Part shown: piece by piece, positions 39,802-48,683 of the stretch
Numbering within the stretch: position 1 is the stretch's first letter
How the letters are laid out: every line of letters begins with the position of its first letter
DNA from: Mycobacterium conspicuum
GTDB taxonomy: Bacteria; Actinomycetota; Actinomycetes; Mycobacteriales; Mycobacteriaceae
Direction of reading: 5' to 3'
Length of the DNA stretch: 64,000 nt
Assembly: GCF_010730195.1 (NCBI RefSeq)
Contig: NZ_AP022613.1
Coordinates: forward strand, 5,332,001-5,396,000
The notes under the pieces: model-generated
The model's database searches: none
Seen by the model: the letters and a program-made list of their open reading frames with translations, nothing else
Told to the model about the DNA's origin: nothing
Program-made: the position numbers and the translations under genes

Positions 39802-40032
39802 TCCAGCAGCGTAACGATCGCGATTCGGCCCGTCGTTGACCCTCTTTTAGATCGCCATGAAAACCCGCCTCTTCGGGGCGCAAGTTGGCGAAACCACATG
39901 CGCGGCATGCTGTTTCTATTCGACACACCGATCACCAGCCCGTTTCACACCAAAATTCGCCTGCGGACTGATTCCGCAGACCGGCGACGCCAGCGCTACC
40001 CGACAGCCCGCCCTTGTAGATAGGGTCCAGGC

Positions 40033-40758
40033 ATGCCGTTCGTTCGCAGATTGATTGCCTTCGCTGCCGCAGGTTTGATCGTCGTCACGCTGTCGGCGTG
40101 CAACAAACACGATGCGCCGGCGCCCGGGGCGAATCCGCGCCAAGTGACCGTCATCGGATCGGGGCAAGTCCAGGGCGTGCCGGACACGTTGACCGCCAAC
40201 GTCAGCATCGAATTCACCGCACCCGACGTCACCACCGCGATGAACCAGACCAACGACCGCCAGCAGGCGGTGATCAACGCGCTGGTCGGCGCCGGTTTGG
40301 ACCGCAAGTACATCAGCACCACCACGGTCAACCTGCAGCCCCAGTACAGCAACCCCGAGCCCGCGGGGACCGCGACCATCACCGCCTACCGGGCCACCAA
40401 CGCGATCGCGGTCAAGATCCACCCGACCGATGCCGCGTCGAAGTTGTTGGCGCTCATCGTCAGCACCGGCGGAGACGCCACCCGGATCAGCTCGGTCAGC
40501 TACTCGATCGCCGACGACTCGCAACTGGTCAAGGACGCGCGGGCGCGGGCCTTCCAGGACGCCAAGAACCGCGCCGACCAATACGCCCAACTGTCCGGAC
40601 TGCAACTGGGCAAGGTGCTGTCGATCTCGGAGGCTTCCGGCTCGCCGCCGGTCGGCGGACCGCCCGCCCCGCCGCGAAGCCTGGCCGCCCCGGTACCGCT
40701 GGAGCCCGGCCAGCAGACGGTCAGCTTCTCGGTGACCGCGGTGTGGGAGTTGAACTAG
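40033..40758 (+). CDS. lpqG: Lipoprotein LpqG, SIMPL/DUF541 domain
   Basis: A 241-residue exported lipoprotein: signal LIAFAAAGLIVVTLSAC with lipidated C23. The rest is one SIMPL (DUF541) domain (QVTVIGSGQVQGVPDTLTA; VSYSIADDSQLVKDARARAF), known in Brucella BP26 and similar envelope proteins, of unclear function. It is equivalent to Rv3623. It converges on hpt with a 47-base gap. Confidence 0.9.
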   Translation: MPFVRRLIAFAAAGLIVVTLSACNKHDAPAPGANPRQVTVIGSGQVQGVPDTLTANVSIEFTAPDVTTAMNQTNDRQQAVINALVGAGLDRKYISTTTVNLQPQYSNPEPAGTATITAYRATNAIAVKIHPTDAASKLLALIVSTGGDATRISSVSYSIADDSQLVKDARARAFQDAKNRADQYAQLSGLQLGKVLSISEASGSPPVGGPPAPPRSLAAPVPLEPGQQTVSFSVTAVWELN

Positions 40759-40805
40759 CTAGCCCTCGTGGCCATCGCGAGCGCGGCGAAGCGGGTCGCC
40801 ACCAT

Positions 40806-41417
40806 CTAGCTCTCGTAGATCCTCGGATCCAGGGTCCCGATGTAGGGCAGGTCGCGGTAGCGCTCGTCGTAGTCCAGCCCGTAGCCCACGACGAAATCGT
40901 TGGGGATGTCGAAGCCCACATAGTTGATTGCGACGTTGGCCCGCGCGGCGTCGGGCTTGCGCAGCAGGGTGCACACGCGCAACGAACGCGGATGCCGGGT
41001 GGTGATGTTGCGCGACAGCCACGACAACGTCAGGCCCGAGTCGACGACGTCCTCGACGATCAGCACGTTGCGGTCGGTGATGTCGCGGTCGAGGTCCTTG
41101 AGGATGCGCACCACCCCCGACGACGACGTCGACGATCCGTACGAGCTGACGGCCATGAATTCGAACTGGGTCGGCAGCGGGATGGCGCGCGCGAGGTCGG
41201 TGACGAAGAGCACGGCGCCCTTGAGCACGGTGATCAACAGCAGATCTTGCCCACACTCCGCCGAAAGGTCACGGTAGTCGTCGCCGATTTGGGCGCCCAG
41301 CTCGGCGATGCGGGCCTGGATCTGCTCCTCGGTGAGAAGTACCGACTTGATGTCCCCCGGATACAGCTCCGGTGGCTGTCCGGGTGTGACCGCCGAGGAG
41401 ATCTGCTGCACGCCCAC
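40806..41417 (-). CDS. hpt: Hypoxanthine-guanine phosphoribosyltransferase
   Basis: Purine salvage: hypoxanthine or guanine plus PRPP gives IMP or GMP. It has the PRPP-binding loop VLIVEDVVDSGLTL, LLLITVLKGAVLFVTDLARAI with the pyrophosphate loop, and FVVGYGLDYDERYRDLPYIG. Length is 203 residues against about 216 recalled for Rv3624c; the missing part is N-terminal. It follows tilS after a 27-base gap, the common tilS-hpt-ftsH neighbourhood of Gram-positives, though ftsH is several kilobases away here. Confidence 0.95.
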   Translation of the reverse strand: MGVQQISSAVTPGQPPELYPGDIKSVLLTEEQIQARIAELGAQIGDDYRDLSAECGQDLLLITVLKGAVLFVTDLARAIPLPTQFEFMAVSSYGSSTSSSGVVRILKDLDRDITDRNVLIVEDVVDSGLTLSWLSRNITTRHPRSLRVCTLLRKPDAARANVAINYVGFDIPNDFVVGYGLDYDERYRDLPYIGTLDPRIYES

Positions 41418-41444
41418 AGCGTGCCACGCCGGCGGGCGAAATTG

Positions 41445-42404
41445 CTACACGGGCTGGCTGCGCAGGGTCAACACGCCGTCGCGCCGGCCGGCGATCAATC
41501 GTTGACCACGCAAAGTGGATCCGACCGCCACCCCGCCCTGGCCCCGCCACGCGGTCACCAGCCTGTCCACGCCGCGAATTTGCTTGTCGGTCAGGCCGGT
41601 CGCCCCGCCGGCCAGCAACCAGCCGCGGATCACCCGGCGCCGAATCACGTCCGGCAGCTCGCCGAGGGCCTGGGTTTGTAGCCCGGCCCCGGCCGTGACG
41701 TGCGGCAGCGCCTGTGCGGCCAGCGCGTCGATCAGCTCGGTGTCCTCGCGCAACGCCAGGGCGGTGCGCGCCAGCGCCTCCGCGACCCCGCCGCCCAGCA
41801 CGTCTTCCAGTAGCGGCAGCACCTCGTGACGCAGCCTGCTTCGGGTAAAGCGGCGGTCGGCGTTGTGCGGGTCCTGCCAGGCGGTGAGACCGAGCTCGGC
41901 GCACGCGGCGTGCGTCACGGCGCGCCGGACCCCGAGCAGCGGCCGGCACCACGGCGGATCGTGCGCGCGCATCCCCGCGATCGAGCGCGCTCCCGACCCG
42001 CGGCCCAGCCCCAGCAACACCGTCTCGGCCTGGTCGTCGAGCGTGTGGGCCAACAGCACCGGGCCGTCGTGATACGCGCCCAAAACGGCGTAGCGCGCGG
42101 CCCGGGCCGCCGCCTCCGGCCCGCCCTCATTGCCCACCCGCACGCAAAGCACTTGCGCCTCAACGCATCCCAGCGCCTCGGCCTGGGCCCGCGCGGTCTC
42201 GGCGACCGCCGCCGAATCGGGCTGCAGGCCGTGATCGACGATCAACGCGGTGGTCGGCCGCAGCGGCGCGGCAACGGCGGTGAGCGCCAACGAATCTGGG
42301 CCGCCGGACAGGGCCACACACCACCGGTCGACCGCGGGCAGGTGGTCCTTGGCGAACGCTTCGACAGCTGTGCGCAGCTGCCCTACAGCACCCGGTCGAT
42401 CCAT
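41445..42404 (-). CDS. tilS: tRNA(Ile)-lysidine synthase TilS
   Basis: Converts C34 of the tRNA-Ile CAU anticodon to lysidine, so that it reads AUA. The N-type ATP pyrophosphatase P-loop is SGGPDS (33-38). LLAHTLDDQAETVLLGLGRGSG and GMRAHDPPWCRPLLGVRR are family signatures. It is 319 residues (Rv3625c 323) with only a short C-terminal domain. Its start overlaps the end of the zincin gene by 22 bases. Confidence 0.94.
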   Translation of the reverse strand: MDRPGAVGQLRTAVEAFAKDHLPAVDRWCVALSGGPDSLALTAVAAPLRPTTALIVDHGLQPDSAAVAETARAQAEALGCVEAQVLCVRVGNEGGPEAAARAARYAVLGAYHDGPVLLAHTLDDQAETVLLGLGRGSGARSIAGMRAHDPPWCRPLLGVRRAVTHAACAELGLTAWQDPHNADRRFTRSRLRHEVLPLLEDVLGGGVAEALARTALALREDTELIDALAAQALPHVTAGAGLQTQALGELPDVIRRRVIRGWLLAGGATGLTDKQIRGVDRLVTAWRGQGGVAVGSTLRGQRLIAGRRDGVLTLRSQPV

Positions 42405-43438
42405 CGCTGCGGGCGTTCGATCTCTTCGGGCAACGGCAGCGTGTCGGGCCCCGACCAGATCGTGTTGAACCGCTGCATCCCGACCCGGCCCACCACATGA
42501 TCGACAAACGCCTTGCCGCGCGTGTATTGGCTGAGCTTGGCGTCCAGCCCAAGCAGTGCGCGCAGCAACCGCTGCAGTGGCGGTTGCTTGCGATGACGAC
42601 GCTCATCGAACCGGCTGCGGATGGTGCCCACCGACGGCACCACCATCGGACCGACCGCATCCATCACGTGATCGGCGTGGCCCTCCAGCAGCGTGCCGAG
42701 CACCAGAAGCCGATCCAGCGCCTTGCGCTGCGGCTCGGACTGCACGGCCCGCACCAGCGCGAGGATCCCCGAGTCGCTGCCGTCGGAGGCCCCATCCCCG
42801 CGAGTGCGAACAAAGTCGGCGAGCCGACTCACCATCTGCCCGACGTCCTCGGCGGACTCCTGGGTCAACACCGCCAACGACTCCGACATGTACCCCGGCA
42901 GCCAGCGGTTGGCGGTGAACTGCACCCGATGCGTCACCTCATGCAGGCACACCCACAGCCGGAAATCGGAGGGCTCCACCCGCAATTGCCGTTCCACGGC
43001 AATGACATTCGGATAGACCAGCAGCAGGCTGCCGCTCTCGGCCGGGCCGGCGCTGGTGAACGGGTCGTACTGACCGAGGATCCCGGACGCCACGAACGCC
43101 AGCACGGCGCCCGTCTGCGCGCCGGTGAGCCGGCCGGTGAAAAAGCCGCGCGGCTTGTCGGTCCCGTTGGTCATCACGCGCATCGATTCGGCGGCCGCGC
43201 GGACCCACTGCGCCCGGTCGACGATGCGGGCCGCGGGCACTGATCCCTCAGTCGCCAGGCCGGTGACGTCGCGCACCGGGGGCTCGGCCTTGGCCGCGAG
43301 CGCGGTCAACTCGTCGATCGCCTGCCGGCGGGTGTATTCGCTGGACGGCGGGCCCGGGCGGGCAAGTCGGGAACCGACGGTCGCGGCGAATTGCCAGTCC
43401 ACGGTGGCGCCCAGGGTCAGCTCGGGAGAAGCGCTCAT
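42383..43438 (-). CDS. Zincin-fold DUF2342 protein (Rv3626c-like)
   Basis: A 351-residue protein with a zinc metallopeptidase motif HEVTH (166-170), in LWVCLHEVTHRVQFTANRW; it belongs to the actinobacterial DUF2342/F420-biosynthesis-associated zincin family. No peptidase activity is established. The start at 43438 gives an overlap of 4 bases with dacB and matches the H37Rv length of 350. It has no signal peptide, so it is probably cytoplasmic. Confidence 0.88.
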   Translation of the reverse strand: MSASPELTLGATVDWQFAATVGSRLARPGPPSSEYTRRQAIDELTALAAKAEPPVRDVTGLATEGSVPAARIVDRAQWVRAAAESMRVMTNGTDKPRGFFTGRLTGAQTGAVLAFVASGILGQYDPFTSAGPAESGSLLLVYPNVIAVERQLRVEPSDFRLWVCLHEVTHRVQFTANRWLPGYMSESLAVLTQESAEDVGQMVSRLADFVRTRGDGASDGSDSGILALVRAVQSEPQRKALDRLLVLGTLLEGHADHVMDAVGPMVVPSVGTIRSRFDERRHRKQPPLQRLLRALLGLDAKLSQYTRGKAFVDHVVGRVGMQRFNTIWSGPDTLPLPEEIERPQRWIDRVL

Positions 43439-44820
43439 GTGCACCCACAGGTCCACAGCTTGCTGGCCAGCGCATCAATCGCGTTGCGTCCGTTCGGTCC
43501 CGCGGCATTGGAGATGAAAGCGAACGTGAGCACCCGGCCGCCGGCGTCGGTGAGCACACCGACCAACGAGTTGACGGCGGTCAGCGACCCGGTCTTGGCG
43601 CGCAACCACCCGGCCGGGCCCAGGTTGGTGGCGCGGTCCAGGAACCGTTCGGCCAGGGTGCCGCTGCCGCCGGCGATCGGCAGCAGATCCAGCAGCGCCC
43701 GCAACGACGGCTGGTCCGGCCCCGCCGCGGCCTGGGCCGTGCCGTCGAGGGTCTTGGCCGTCAACCGGTCGTCAACCGACAACCCGCTGGAATCGACCAG
43801 CGCGGCGCCGGTGGTGTCGATGTGCGCACTGCTCAGCCGGTTGGTCACCGCGTCCACCGCGCCGGCGAAGCTCAGCGGCCGGTTGATGGCGGCCGCCACC
43901 TCCCGCGCGATGCACTCGGCCAGCACGTTGTCGGAGTGGTCCATCATCTCCGAGAGCACCTGAATCAACGGCGCCGACTGCACCACGGCCAGTTGCCGCG
44001 CCCCGGACGGTGCCTTGGCGATCGTCACCGCCCCGGGATCCAGGCCGAGGGCCTTGGCCAGTTCCCGCCCGGCGTCCAGCGCGGGCGTCTTCGACCGTCG
44101 GGAGTTGACGGTCGTCGGCTGGATGCGTCCGGCGTCGATCATCACCGACTCGATCGGCGCGATGTCGCCGTTGTCCACATCGGACGGATCCCAGCCCGGC
44201 GCCATCGTCGGACCGCTGAACAACGACGTGTCCACCTGGACGGCCGTCGGCGTCATGCCGCTGCGACGCACCTGTTCGACCAGATCACTGATCCGCGGCG
44301 CGCCCCGATACCAGGTGGGCTGGCCGGGTGCCGCCGCCGACAGCGTCGGGTCCCCGGCACCCACCAGCACGACGGGCCCCTGGGCGCTTTGGCTGCCGGC
44401 CACCACCCGGGTGCTCAGCCGCGCCTGGCGGTCCAGGGTCAGCAGCGCCGCGGCCGCGGTGAGGACCTTGTTGGTCGACGCCGGCACCAACGGCACGTCG
44501 TCGGCCACCTGCCAGAGCTCCTTGCCGGTCATGGCGTCGGTGATGCGGCCGCCCAGCTTGCCCAGGTTCGGGTCGGCCGCCGCCGGCGCCAGCACGGCCG
44601 CCAGCGCGGGGGCGCTGGGGACGGCCGCGGTGTCGGCCACCGGCACGATGCCCGGCTTGACCGTCGGCGGCCGCGGCGGCGGCACCGTGGCCCGCGCGTT
44701 GCTGACGCCGTGATTGCCCATGGTGAAGAACGCCGCGGCCGCCACCACGGCGGCAACGAACACCAGCACGGCGAACCCGATGGATACCTGGGTGATTTTG
44801 CGCCGGCGAGTAGAACTCAT
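43435..44820 (-). CDS. dacB: D-alanyl-D-alanine carboxypeptidase, PBP4 family
   Basis: A 461-residue, membrane-anchored peptidoglycan-trimming enzyme, same length as Rv3627c. One membrane segment lies at residues 13-33. The penicillin-binding motifs are STNK (S115-K118), SDN in MDHSDNVLAE, and KTG in RAKTGSLTAVNS. The large insertion between the first two motifs is typical of PBP4/DacB. ATG at 44820 is used; a much longer open frame upstream is shadow of ppa. It is divergent from ppa with 108 bases between starts. Confidence 0.93.
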   Translation of the reverse strand: MSSTRRRKITQVSIGFAVLVFVAAVVAAAAFFTMGNHGVSNARATVPPPRPPTVKPGIVPVADTAAVPSAPALAAVLAPAAADPNLGKLGGRITDAMTGKELWQVADDVPLVPASTNKVLTAAAALLTLDRQARLSTRVVAGSQSAQGPVVLVGAGDPTLSAAAPGQPTWYRGAPRISDLVEQVRRSGMTPTAVQVDTSLFSGPTMAPGWDPSDVDNGDIAPIESVMIDAGRIQPTTVNSRRSKTPALDAGRELAKALGLDPGAVTIAKAPSGARQLAVVQSAPLIQVLSEMMDHSDNVLAECIAREVAAAINRPLSFAGAVDAVTNRLSSAHIDTTGAALVDSSGLSVDDRLTAKTLDGTAQAAAGPDQPSLRALLDLLPIAGGSGTLAERFLDRATNLGPAGWLRAKTGSLTAVNSLVGVLTDAGGRVLTFAFISNAAGPNGRNAIDALASKLWTCGCT

Positions 44821-44928
44821 CGGACTCCTGACTGTCGAGTCCCATTCTGCCGAACCGGTCGAATTCCGCTGGATTAGGGTGTACGCGACCCACCAGACTT
44901 GATTCCCCTTTGCAGAGGAGCAGACGCC

Positions 44929-45417
44929 GTGCAATTCGACGTGACCATCGAAATCCCGAAGGGCAGCCGCAACAAGTACGAGGTCGATCACGAAACGGGA
45001 CGGGTGAAGCTGGACCGCTACCTCTACACGCCGATGGGCTACCCCACCGACTACGGCTTCATCGAAGACACCCTCGGCGAGGACGGTGACCCGCTGGACG
45101 CGCTCGTGTTGCTGCCGCAGTCGTTGTTTCCCGGCGTCCTGGTGGAGGCGCGCCCGGTGGGAATGTTCCAGATGGTCGACGAGGCCGGCGGCGACGCCAA
45201 GGTGCTGTGCGTTCCGGCCGGCGACCACCGCTGGGAGCACATCCAAGACATCACCGATGTGCCGGAGTTCGAACTGGACTCGATCAAGCACTTCTTCGTG
45301 CACTACAAGGACCTCGAACCGGGCAAGTTCGTGAAGGCGGCCGATTGGGTCGGCCGCGCCGAGGCCGAGGCCGAGGTGCAGCGCTCGGTGGAGCGGTTCA
45401 AGAAGGGCTCGCACTGA
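44929..45417 (+). CDS. ppa: Inorganic pyrophosphatase (family I)
   Basis: Hydrolyses pyrophosphate, driving biosynthetic reactions. 162 residues, exactly the H37Rv Rv3628 length. Metal-binding motif EDGDPLDALVLL, plus YPTDYGFIEDT and KVLCVPAGDHRW. The GTG at 44929 has AGAGGAG 8 bases upstream and yields the known start QFDVTIEIPKGSRNKYEV; the upstream ATG at 44899 lacks support. H37Rv Rv3629c, normally convergent with ppa, is missing here. Confidence 0.97.
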   Translation: MQFDVTIEIPKGSRNKYEVDHETGRVKLDRYLYTPMGYPTDYGFIEDTLGEDGDPLDALVLLPQSLFPGVLVEARPVGMFQMVDEAGGDAKVLCVPAGDHRWEHIQDITDVPEFELDSIKHFFVHYKDLEPGKFVKAADWVGRAEAEAEVQRSVERFKKGSH

Positions 45418-45452
45418 CCGAAGCTGCTCAGGGGCCCATCGCGCGCGCCAGC

Positions 45453-46652
45453 ATGGCCCGCGTCGGCGCGGCGACCGCGCTGACCGCGCTGTGCGGCTAC
45501 GCGGTGATCTACCTGGCCGCCCGCGACCTGGCCCCGAGCGGCTTCTCAATTTTCGGGGTGTTCTGGGGGGCGTTCGGCCTGGTGACCGGCGCGGCCAACG
45601 GCCTGCTGCAGGAGGCCACCCGGGAGGTCCGATCGACCGGCTATTTCCAGGCGTTGCCGGAGAACCGCAACCATCCGATGCGGGTCGCCGCGCTGCTCGG
45701 CGTCGGGGCGGCCGTCGTGATCGCCGGTAGCGCGCCGCTGTGGAGCGGGCGGGTGTTCGTCGAGCAGCGCTGGCTGTCGGTGGCGCTGCTCAGCGTCGGG
45801 CTGGCCGGGTTCTGCCTGCACGCCACGCTGCTGGGGATGCTGGCCGGCACCAACCGCTGGACGCAGTACGGCGCGCTGATGGTGACCGACGCGCTGATCC
45901 GGGTGACCGTCGCCGCGGCGGCATTCGCGATCGGCTGGGGGCTGGGCGGGTATTTGTGGGCGACCGTCGCCGGCGCGGTGGCCTGGCTGATCATGCTCGC
46001 GGCGTCACCCGCGGCGCGGGCGGCGGCACGGCTCATGACGCCCGGCAGCGCAGCGATGTTCTTGCGGGGCGCCGCGCACTCGATCACCGCCGCCGGCGCC
46101 AGCGCGATCTTGGTGATGGGATTCCCGGTGCTGCTCAAGGTCACCTCGAATCACCTTGGGGCACAAGGGGGTGTCGTCATCCTGGCCGTCACGCTGACCC
46201 GCGCACCACTGCTGGTTCCGCTGACCGCCATGCAGGGCAACCTCATCGCTCACTTCGTCGACGAGCGCGCCGATCGGCTCCGCGCGCTGATCGCACCGGC
46301 GGCGCTCGTCGGCGGCATCGGCGCTCTCGGGGTGCTGGCTGCCGGCGTGGTGGGCCCGTGGTTGCTGCGCGTCGCGTTCGGGCCGCAGTACGACGCGGGC
46401 AGCGCGCTGCTGGCCTGGCTGACCGCCGCCGCGGTGGCGATCGCCATGCTCACGCTGACCGGCGCCGCCACGGTGGCCGCCGCGCTGCACCGGGCGTACT
46501 CGCTGGGCTGGGTGGGCGCCACCGTGGCATCGGGCTTGTTGCTGCTGTTGCCGCTCCCGCTGCAAACCCGCACGGTGATCGCCCTGTTGTGCGGCCCGCT
46601 GGTGGGCATAGGCGCGCATGTAATCACGCTGGCACGCGCGGCGCGCGGCTAA
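45453..46652 (+). CDS. Polysaccharide-export/flippase-like membrane protein (Rv3630-like)
   Basis: A 399-residue protein with about twelve membrane segments, similar to lipid-linked sugar flippases of the MOP/Wzx type (LAARDLAPSGFSIFGVFWGAFGLV near the start). No substrate can be assigned, but it precedes the polyprenyl-phospho-galactosaminyl synthase gene by 13 bases, which makes it a candidate to flip that lipid. ATG at 45453 is the first plausible start; no clear ribosome site was seen and the H37Rv protein is longer. Confidence 0.82.
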   Translation: MARVGAATALTALCGYAVIYLAARDLAPSGFSIFGVFWGAFGLVTGAANGLLQEATREVRSTGYFQALPENRNHPMRVAALLGVGAAVVIAGSAPLWSGRVFVEQRWLSVALLSVGLAGFCLHATLLGMLAGTNRWTQYGALMVTDALIRVTVAAAAFAIGWGLGGYLWATVAGAVAWLIMLAASPAARAAARLMTPGSAAMFLRGAAHSITAAGASAILVMGFPVLLKVTSNHLGAQGGVVILAVTLTRAPLLVPLTAMQGNLIAHFVDERADRLRALIAPAALVGGIGALGVLAAGVVGPWLLRVAFGPQYDAGSALLAWLTAAAVAIAMLTLTGAATVAAALHRAYSLGWVGATVASGLLLLLPLPLQTRTVIALLCGPLVGIGAHVITLARAARG

Positions 46653-46665
46653 TCTTGGGGCACAA

Positions 46666-47364
46666 ATGGCCACCGACGCGCATTACCCCGACGCCTGGAT
46701 CGTCGTCCCCGCCTTCAACGAAGCCGCCGTCATCGGCGAGGTCGTCACCGACCTGCGCGCGGTTTTCGACCATGTCGTCTGTGTGGACGACGGCAGCGCC
46801 GACGGCACCGGCGAGATCGCGCTGCGGGCCGGGGCGCACCTGCTGCGCCATCCGGTCAACCTGGGCCAGGGCGCGGCCATCCAGACCGGCATCGAGTACG
46901 CCCGCAAGCAGCCCGGGGCGAAGGTGTTCGCCACGTTCGACGCCGACGGTCAACACCGCATCAAAGACCTGACCGCGATGATCGACCGGTTGGCCGCGGG
47001 CGACGTCGACGTGGTGATCGGGACCCGGTTCGGTCGGGGTCTGGCCAGCCGGCCGCCGTTGCTGAAGCGGATCGTGCTGCGCACAGCGGCGTGGTTGAGC
47101 CCGCGCGGTCGCCGGCTGGGGCTGACCGACACCAACAACGGGCTGCGGGTGTTCAACAAGAAGGTGGCCGACGGGCTGGACATCACCATGAGCGGGATGA
47201 GCCACGCCAACGAGTTCGTCATGCTGATCGCCGAAAACCATTGGCGCGTAGCAGAAGAACCGATCGAGGTGCTCTACACCGAATACTCGAAGTCGAAGGG
47301 GCAGCCACTGCTCAACGGCGTCAACATCATCTTCGACGGATTCCTGCGAGGGAGGTCACGCTGA
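46666..47364 (+). CDS. ppgS: Polyprenyl-phospho-N-acetylgalactosaminyl synthase PpgS (Rv3631-like)
   Basis: A 232-residue GT-A, family 2 glycosyltransferase. Motifs: WIVVPAFNEAAVIGEVV, VDDGSADGTGEIA, FDADGQHRIKDL (DxD-like metal site) and ETD-like GTRFGRGL. In M. tuberculosis Rv3631 makes the polyprenyl phosphate donor for galactosamine on arabinogalactan; the ortholog call rests on synteny and similarity. The next gene encodes its partner with a TGATG overlap. Confidence 0.9.
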   Translation: MATDAHYPDAWIVVPAFNEAAVIGEVVTDLRAVFDHVVCVDDGSADGTGEIALRAGAHLLRHPVNLGQGAAIQTGIEYARKQPGAKVFATFDADGQHRIKDLTAMIDRLAAGDVDVVIGTRFGRGLASRPPLLKRIVLRTAAWLSPRGRRLGLTDTNNGLRVFNKKVADGLDITMSGMSHANEFVMLIAENHWRVAEEPIEVLYTEYSKSKGQPLLNGVNIIFDGFLRGRSR

Positions 47365-47699
47365 TGAACTGGATTCAGGTGCTGCTGATCGGCTCGATCG
47401 TCGCGCTGCTGGTGTACCTGCTGCGCTCGCGGCGCAGCTCGCGGTCCAAGGCGTGGGTCAAGGTCGGCTATGTGTTGTTCGTGTTCGGCGGCATCTATGC
47501 GGTGCTGCGGCCCGACGACACTACGCTGGTCGCGCACTGGTTCGGGGTGCGCCGCGGCACCGACCTGATGCTCTACGCGCTGATCATGGCGTTCAGCTTC
47601 ACCACGCTGAGCACCTACATGCGGTTCAAGGATTTGGAGTTGCGCTATGCCCGGCTGGCGCGGGCGGTGGCGTTGGAGGGCGCGCGGGAGCCGGAATAG
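47364..47699 (+). CDS. Small membrane partner of PpgS (Rv3632-like, DUF2304)
   Basis: A 111-residue protein with three hydrophobic segments (IQVLLIGSIVALLVYLL; VGYVLFVFGGIYAVL; LMLYALIMAFSFTTLSTYM). In M. tuberculosis Rv3632 stimulates PpgS, apparently at the membrane. GGGAGG lies 9 bases before the ATG, and the ATG shares one base with the ppgS stop. Rv3633, next in H37Rv, is missing. Confidence 0.87.
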   Translation: MNWIQVLLIGSIVALLVYLLRSRRSSRSKAWVKVGYVLFVFGGIYAVLRPDDTTLVAHWFGVRRGTDLMLYALIMAFSFTTLSTYMRFKDLELRYARLARAVALEGAREPE

Positions 47700-47735
47700 T
47701 CGAAAACCCCTGCGCCCAAAGTGTTCTGCGCGCGG

Positions 47736-48683
47736 CTAGCCCGTGTGCAGCCGGCGGAAGTAGTCCACCGTCCGGCGCAACCCTTCGTCCAAGGCGACCT
47801 GCGGGCGCCAGCCCAAAACCCTTTCGGCCAAGCCGATGTCGAGGCAGGACCGCTTCAGATCGCCCAGCCGCGCCGGGGCGAACTCCGGGTCGTCGGGGCC
47901 GCCGACGGCCGCGGCCACCGCGGTGTGCAGCGCGCGGTCCGAGGTCTCGATGCCGGTGCCGATGTTGAACCGCTGCCCGCTGCCCGCCTCGCCGGACGCC
48001 TTGACGAAGGCATCCGCCACGTCGTCGACGAACACATAGTCGCGGGTGTTGGTGCCGCCCTCGCCGTAGACCCGGGTGGGCTTGCCCGCCAGCAGCGCCT
48101 GGGAAAAGATCGCCACCACGCCCGCCTCGCCGTGCGGATCCTGGCGCGGGCCATAGACATTGGCCGGCGCGATGTGCGAGCAGTCCAGCCCGTAGAGGTG
48201 GCGGAAGGTGTTCAGGTAGATCTCGCCGGCCACCTTGCCCGCGGCGTACGGCGACGCCGGGTCGGTGGGCACCGTTTCGGGCGTCGGGAACTGGGTCGGG
48301 GCGCCGTAGATGGATCCGCCCGACGAGGTGTGCACGATCTTGCGGACTTCGGCCTTCCGAGCCGCTTCGGCCAGCCGCACCGTGCCGATCACGTTCACCG
48401 AGGCGTCGAATTGCGGGTTGGCCACCGAGTGCCGCACGTCGATCTGCGCGGCCAGGTGGAAGACCACCTCGGGCCGGTGCTCGTCGAGGATGCCGTCGAG
48501 ATCCGCGGTGACGATGTCCGCCTCGATGAACACGTGCGCCGGATTGTCGACCAGATGCTCGAGGTTGGTCGCGCGGCCGGTCGCGAAATTGTCCAGCCCC
48601 ACAACCGTGTGACCGTCCGCCAGCAGACGGTCGACTAGCGTCGACCCGATGAAACCGGCCGCCCCGGTGACCAATGCGCGCAC
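47736..48683 (-). CDS. galE1: NAD-dependent epimerase GalE1 (UDP-galactose 4-epimerase / related)
   Basis: A 315-residue short-chain extended epimerase close to Rv3634c. Rossmann motif ALVTGAAGFIGSTLVDRLL, catalytic SSGGSIYG and YAAGK, and C-terminal GTGIETSDRALH. It interconverts UDP-Glc and UDP-Gal (M. tuberculosis GalE1), supplying galactan for the cell wall. Its 5' end overlaps the start of the divergent Rv3635-like gene. Confidence 0.93.
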   Translation of the reverse strand: MRALVTGAAGFIGSTLVDRLLADGHTVVGLDNFATGRATNLEHLVDNPAHVFIEADIVTADLDGILDEHRPEVVFHLAAQIDVRHSVANPQFDASVNVIGTVRLAEAARKAEVRKIVHTSSGGSIYGAPTQFPTPETVPTDPASPYAAGKVAGEIYLNTFRHLYGLDCSHIAPANVYGPRQDPHGEAGVVAIFSQALLAGKPTRVYGEGGTNTRDYVFVDDVADAFVKASGEAGSGQRFNIGTGIETSDRALHTAVAAAVGGPDDPEFAPARLGDLKRSCLDIGLAERVLGWRPQVALDEGLRRTVDYFRRLHTG

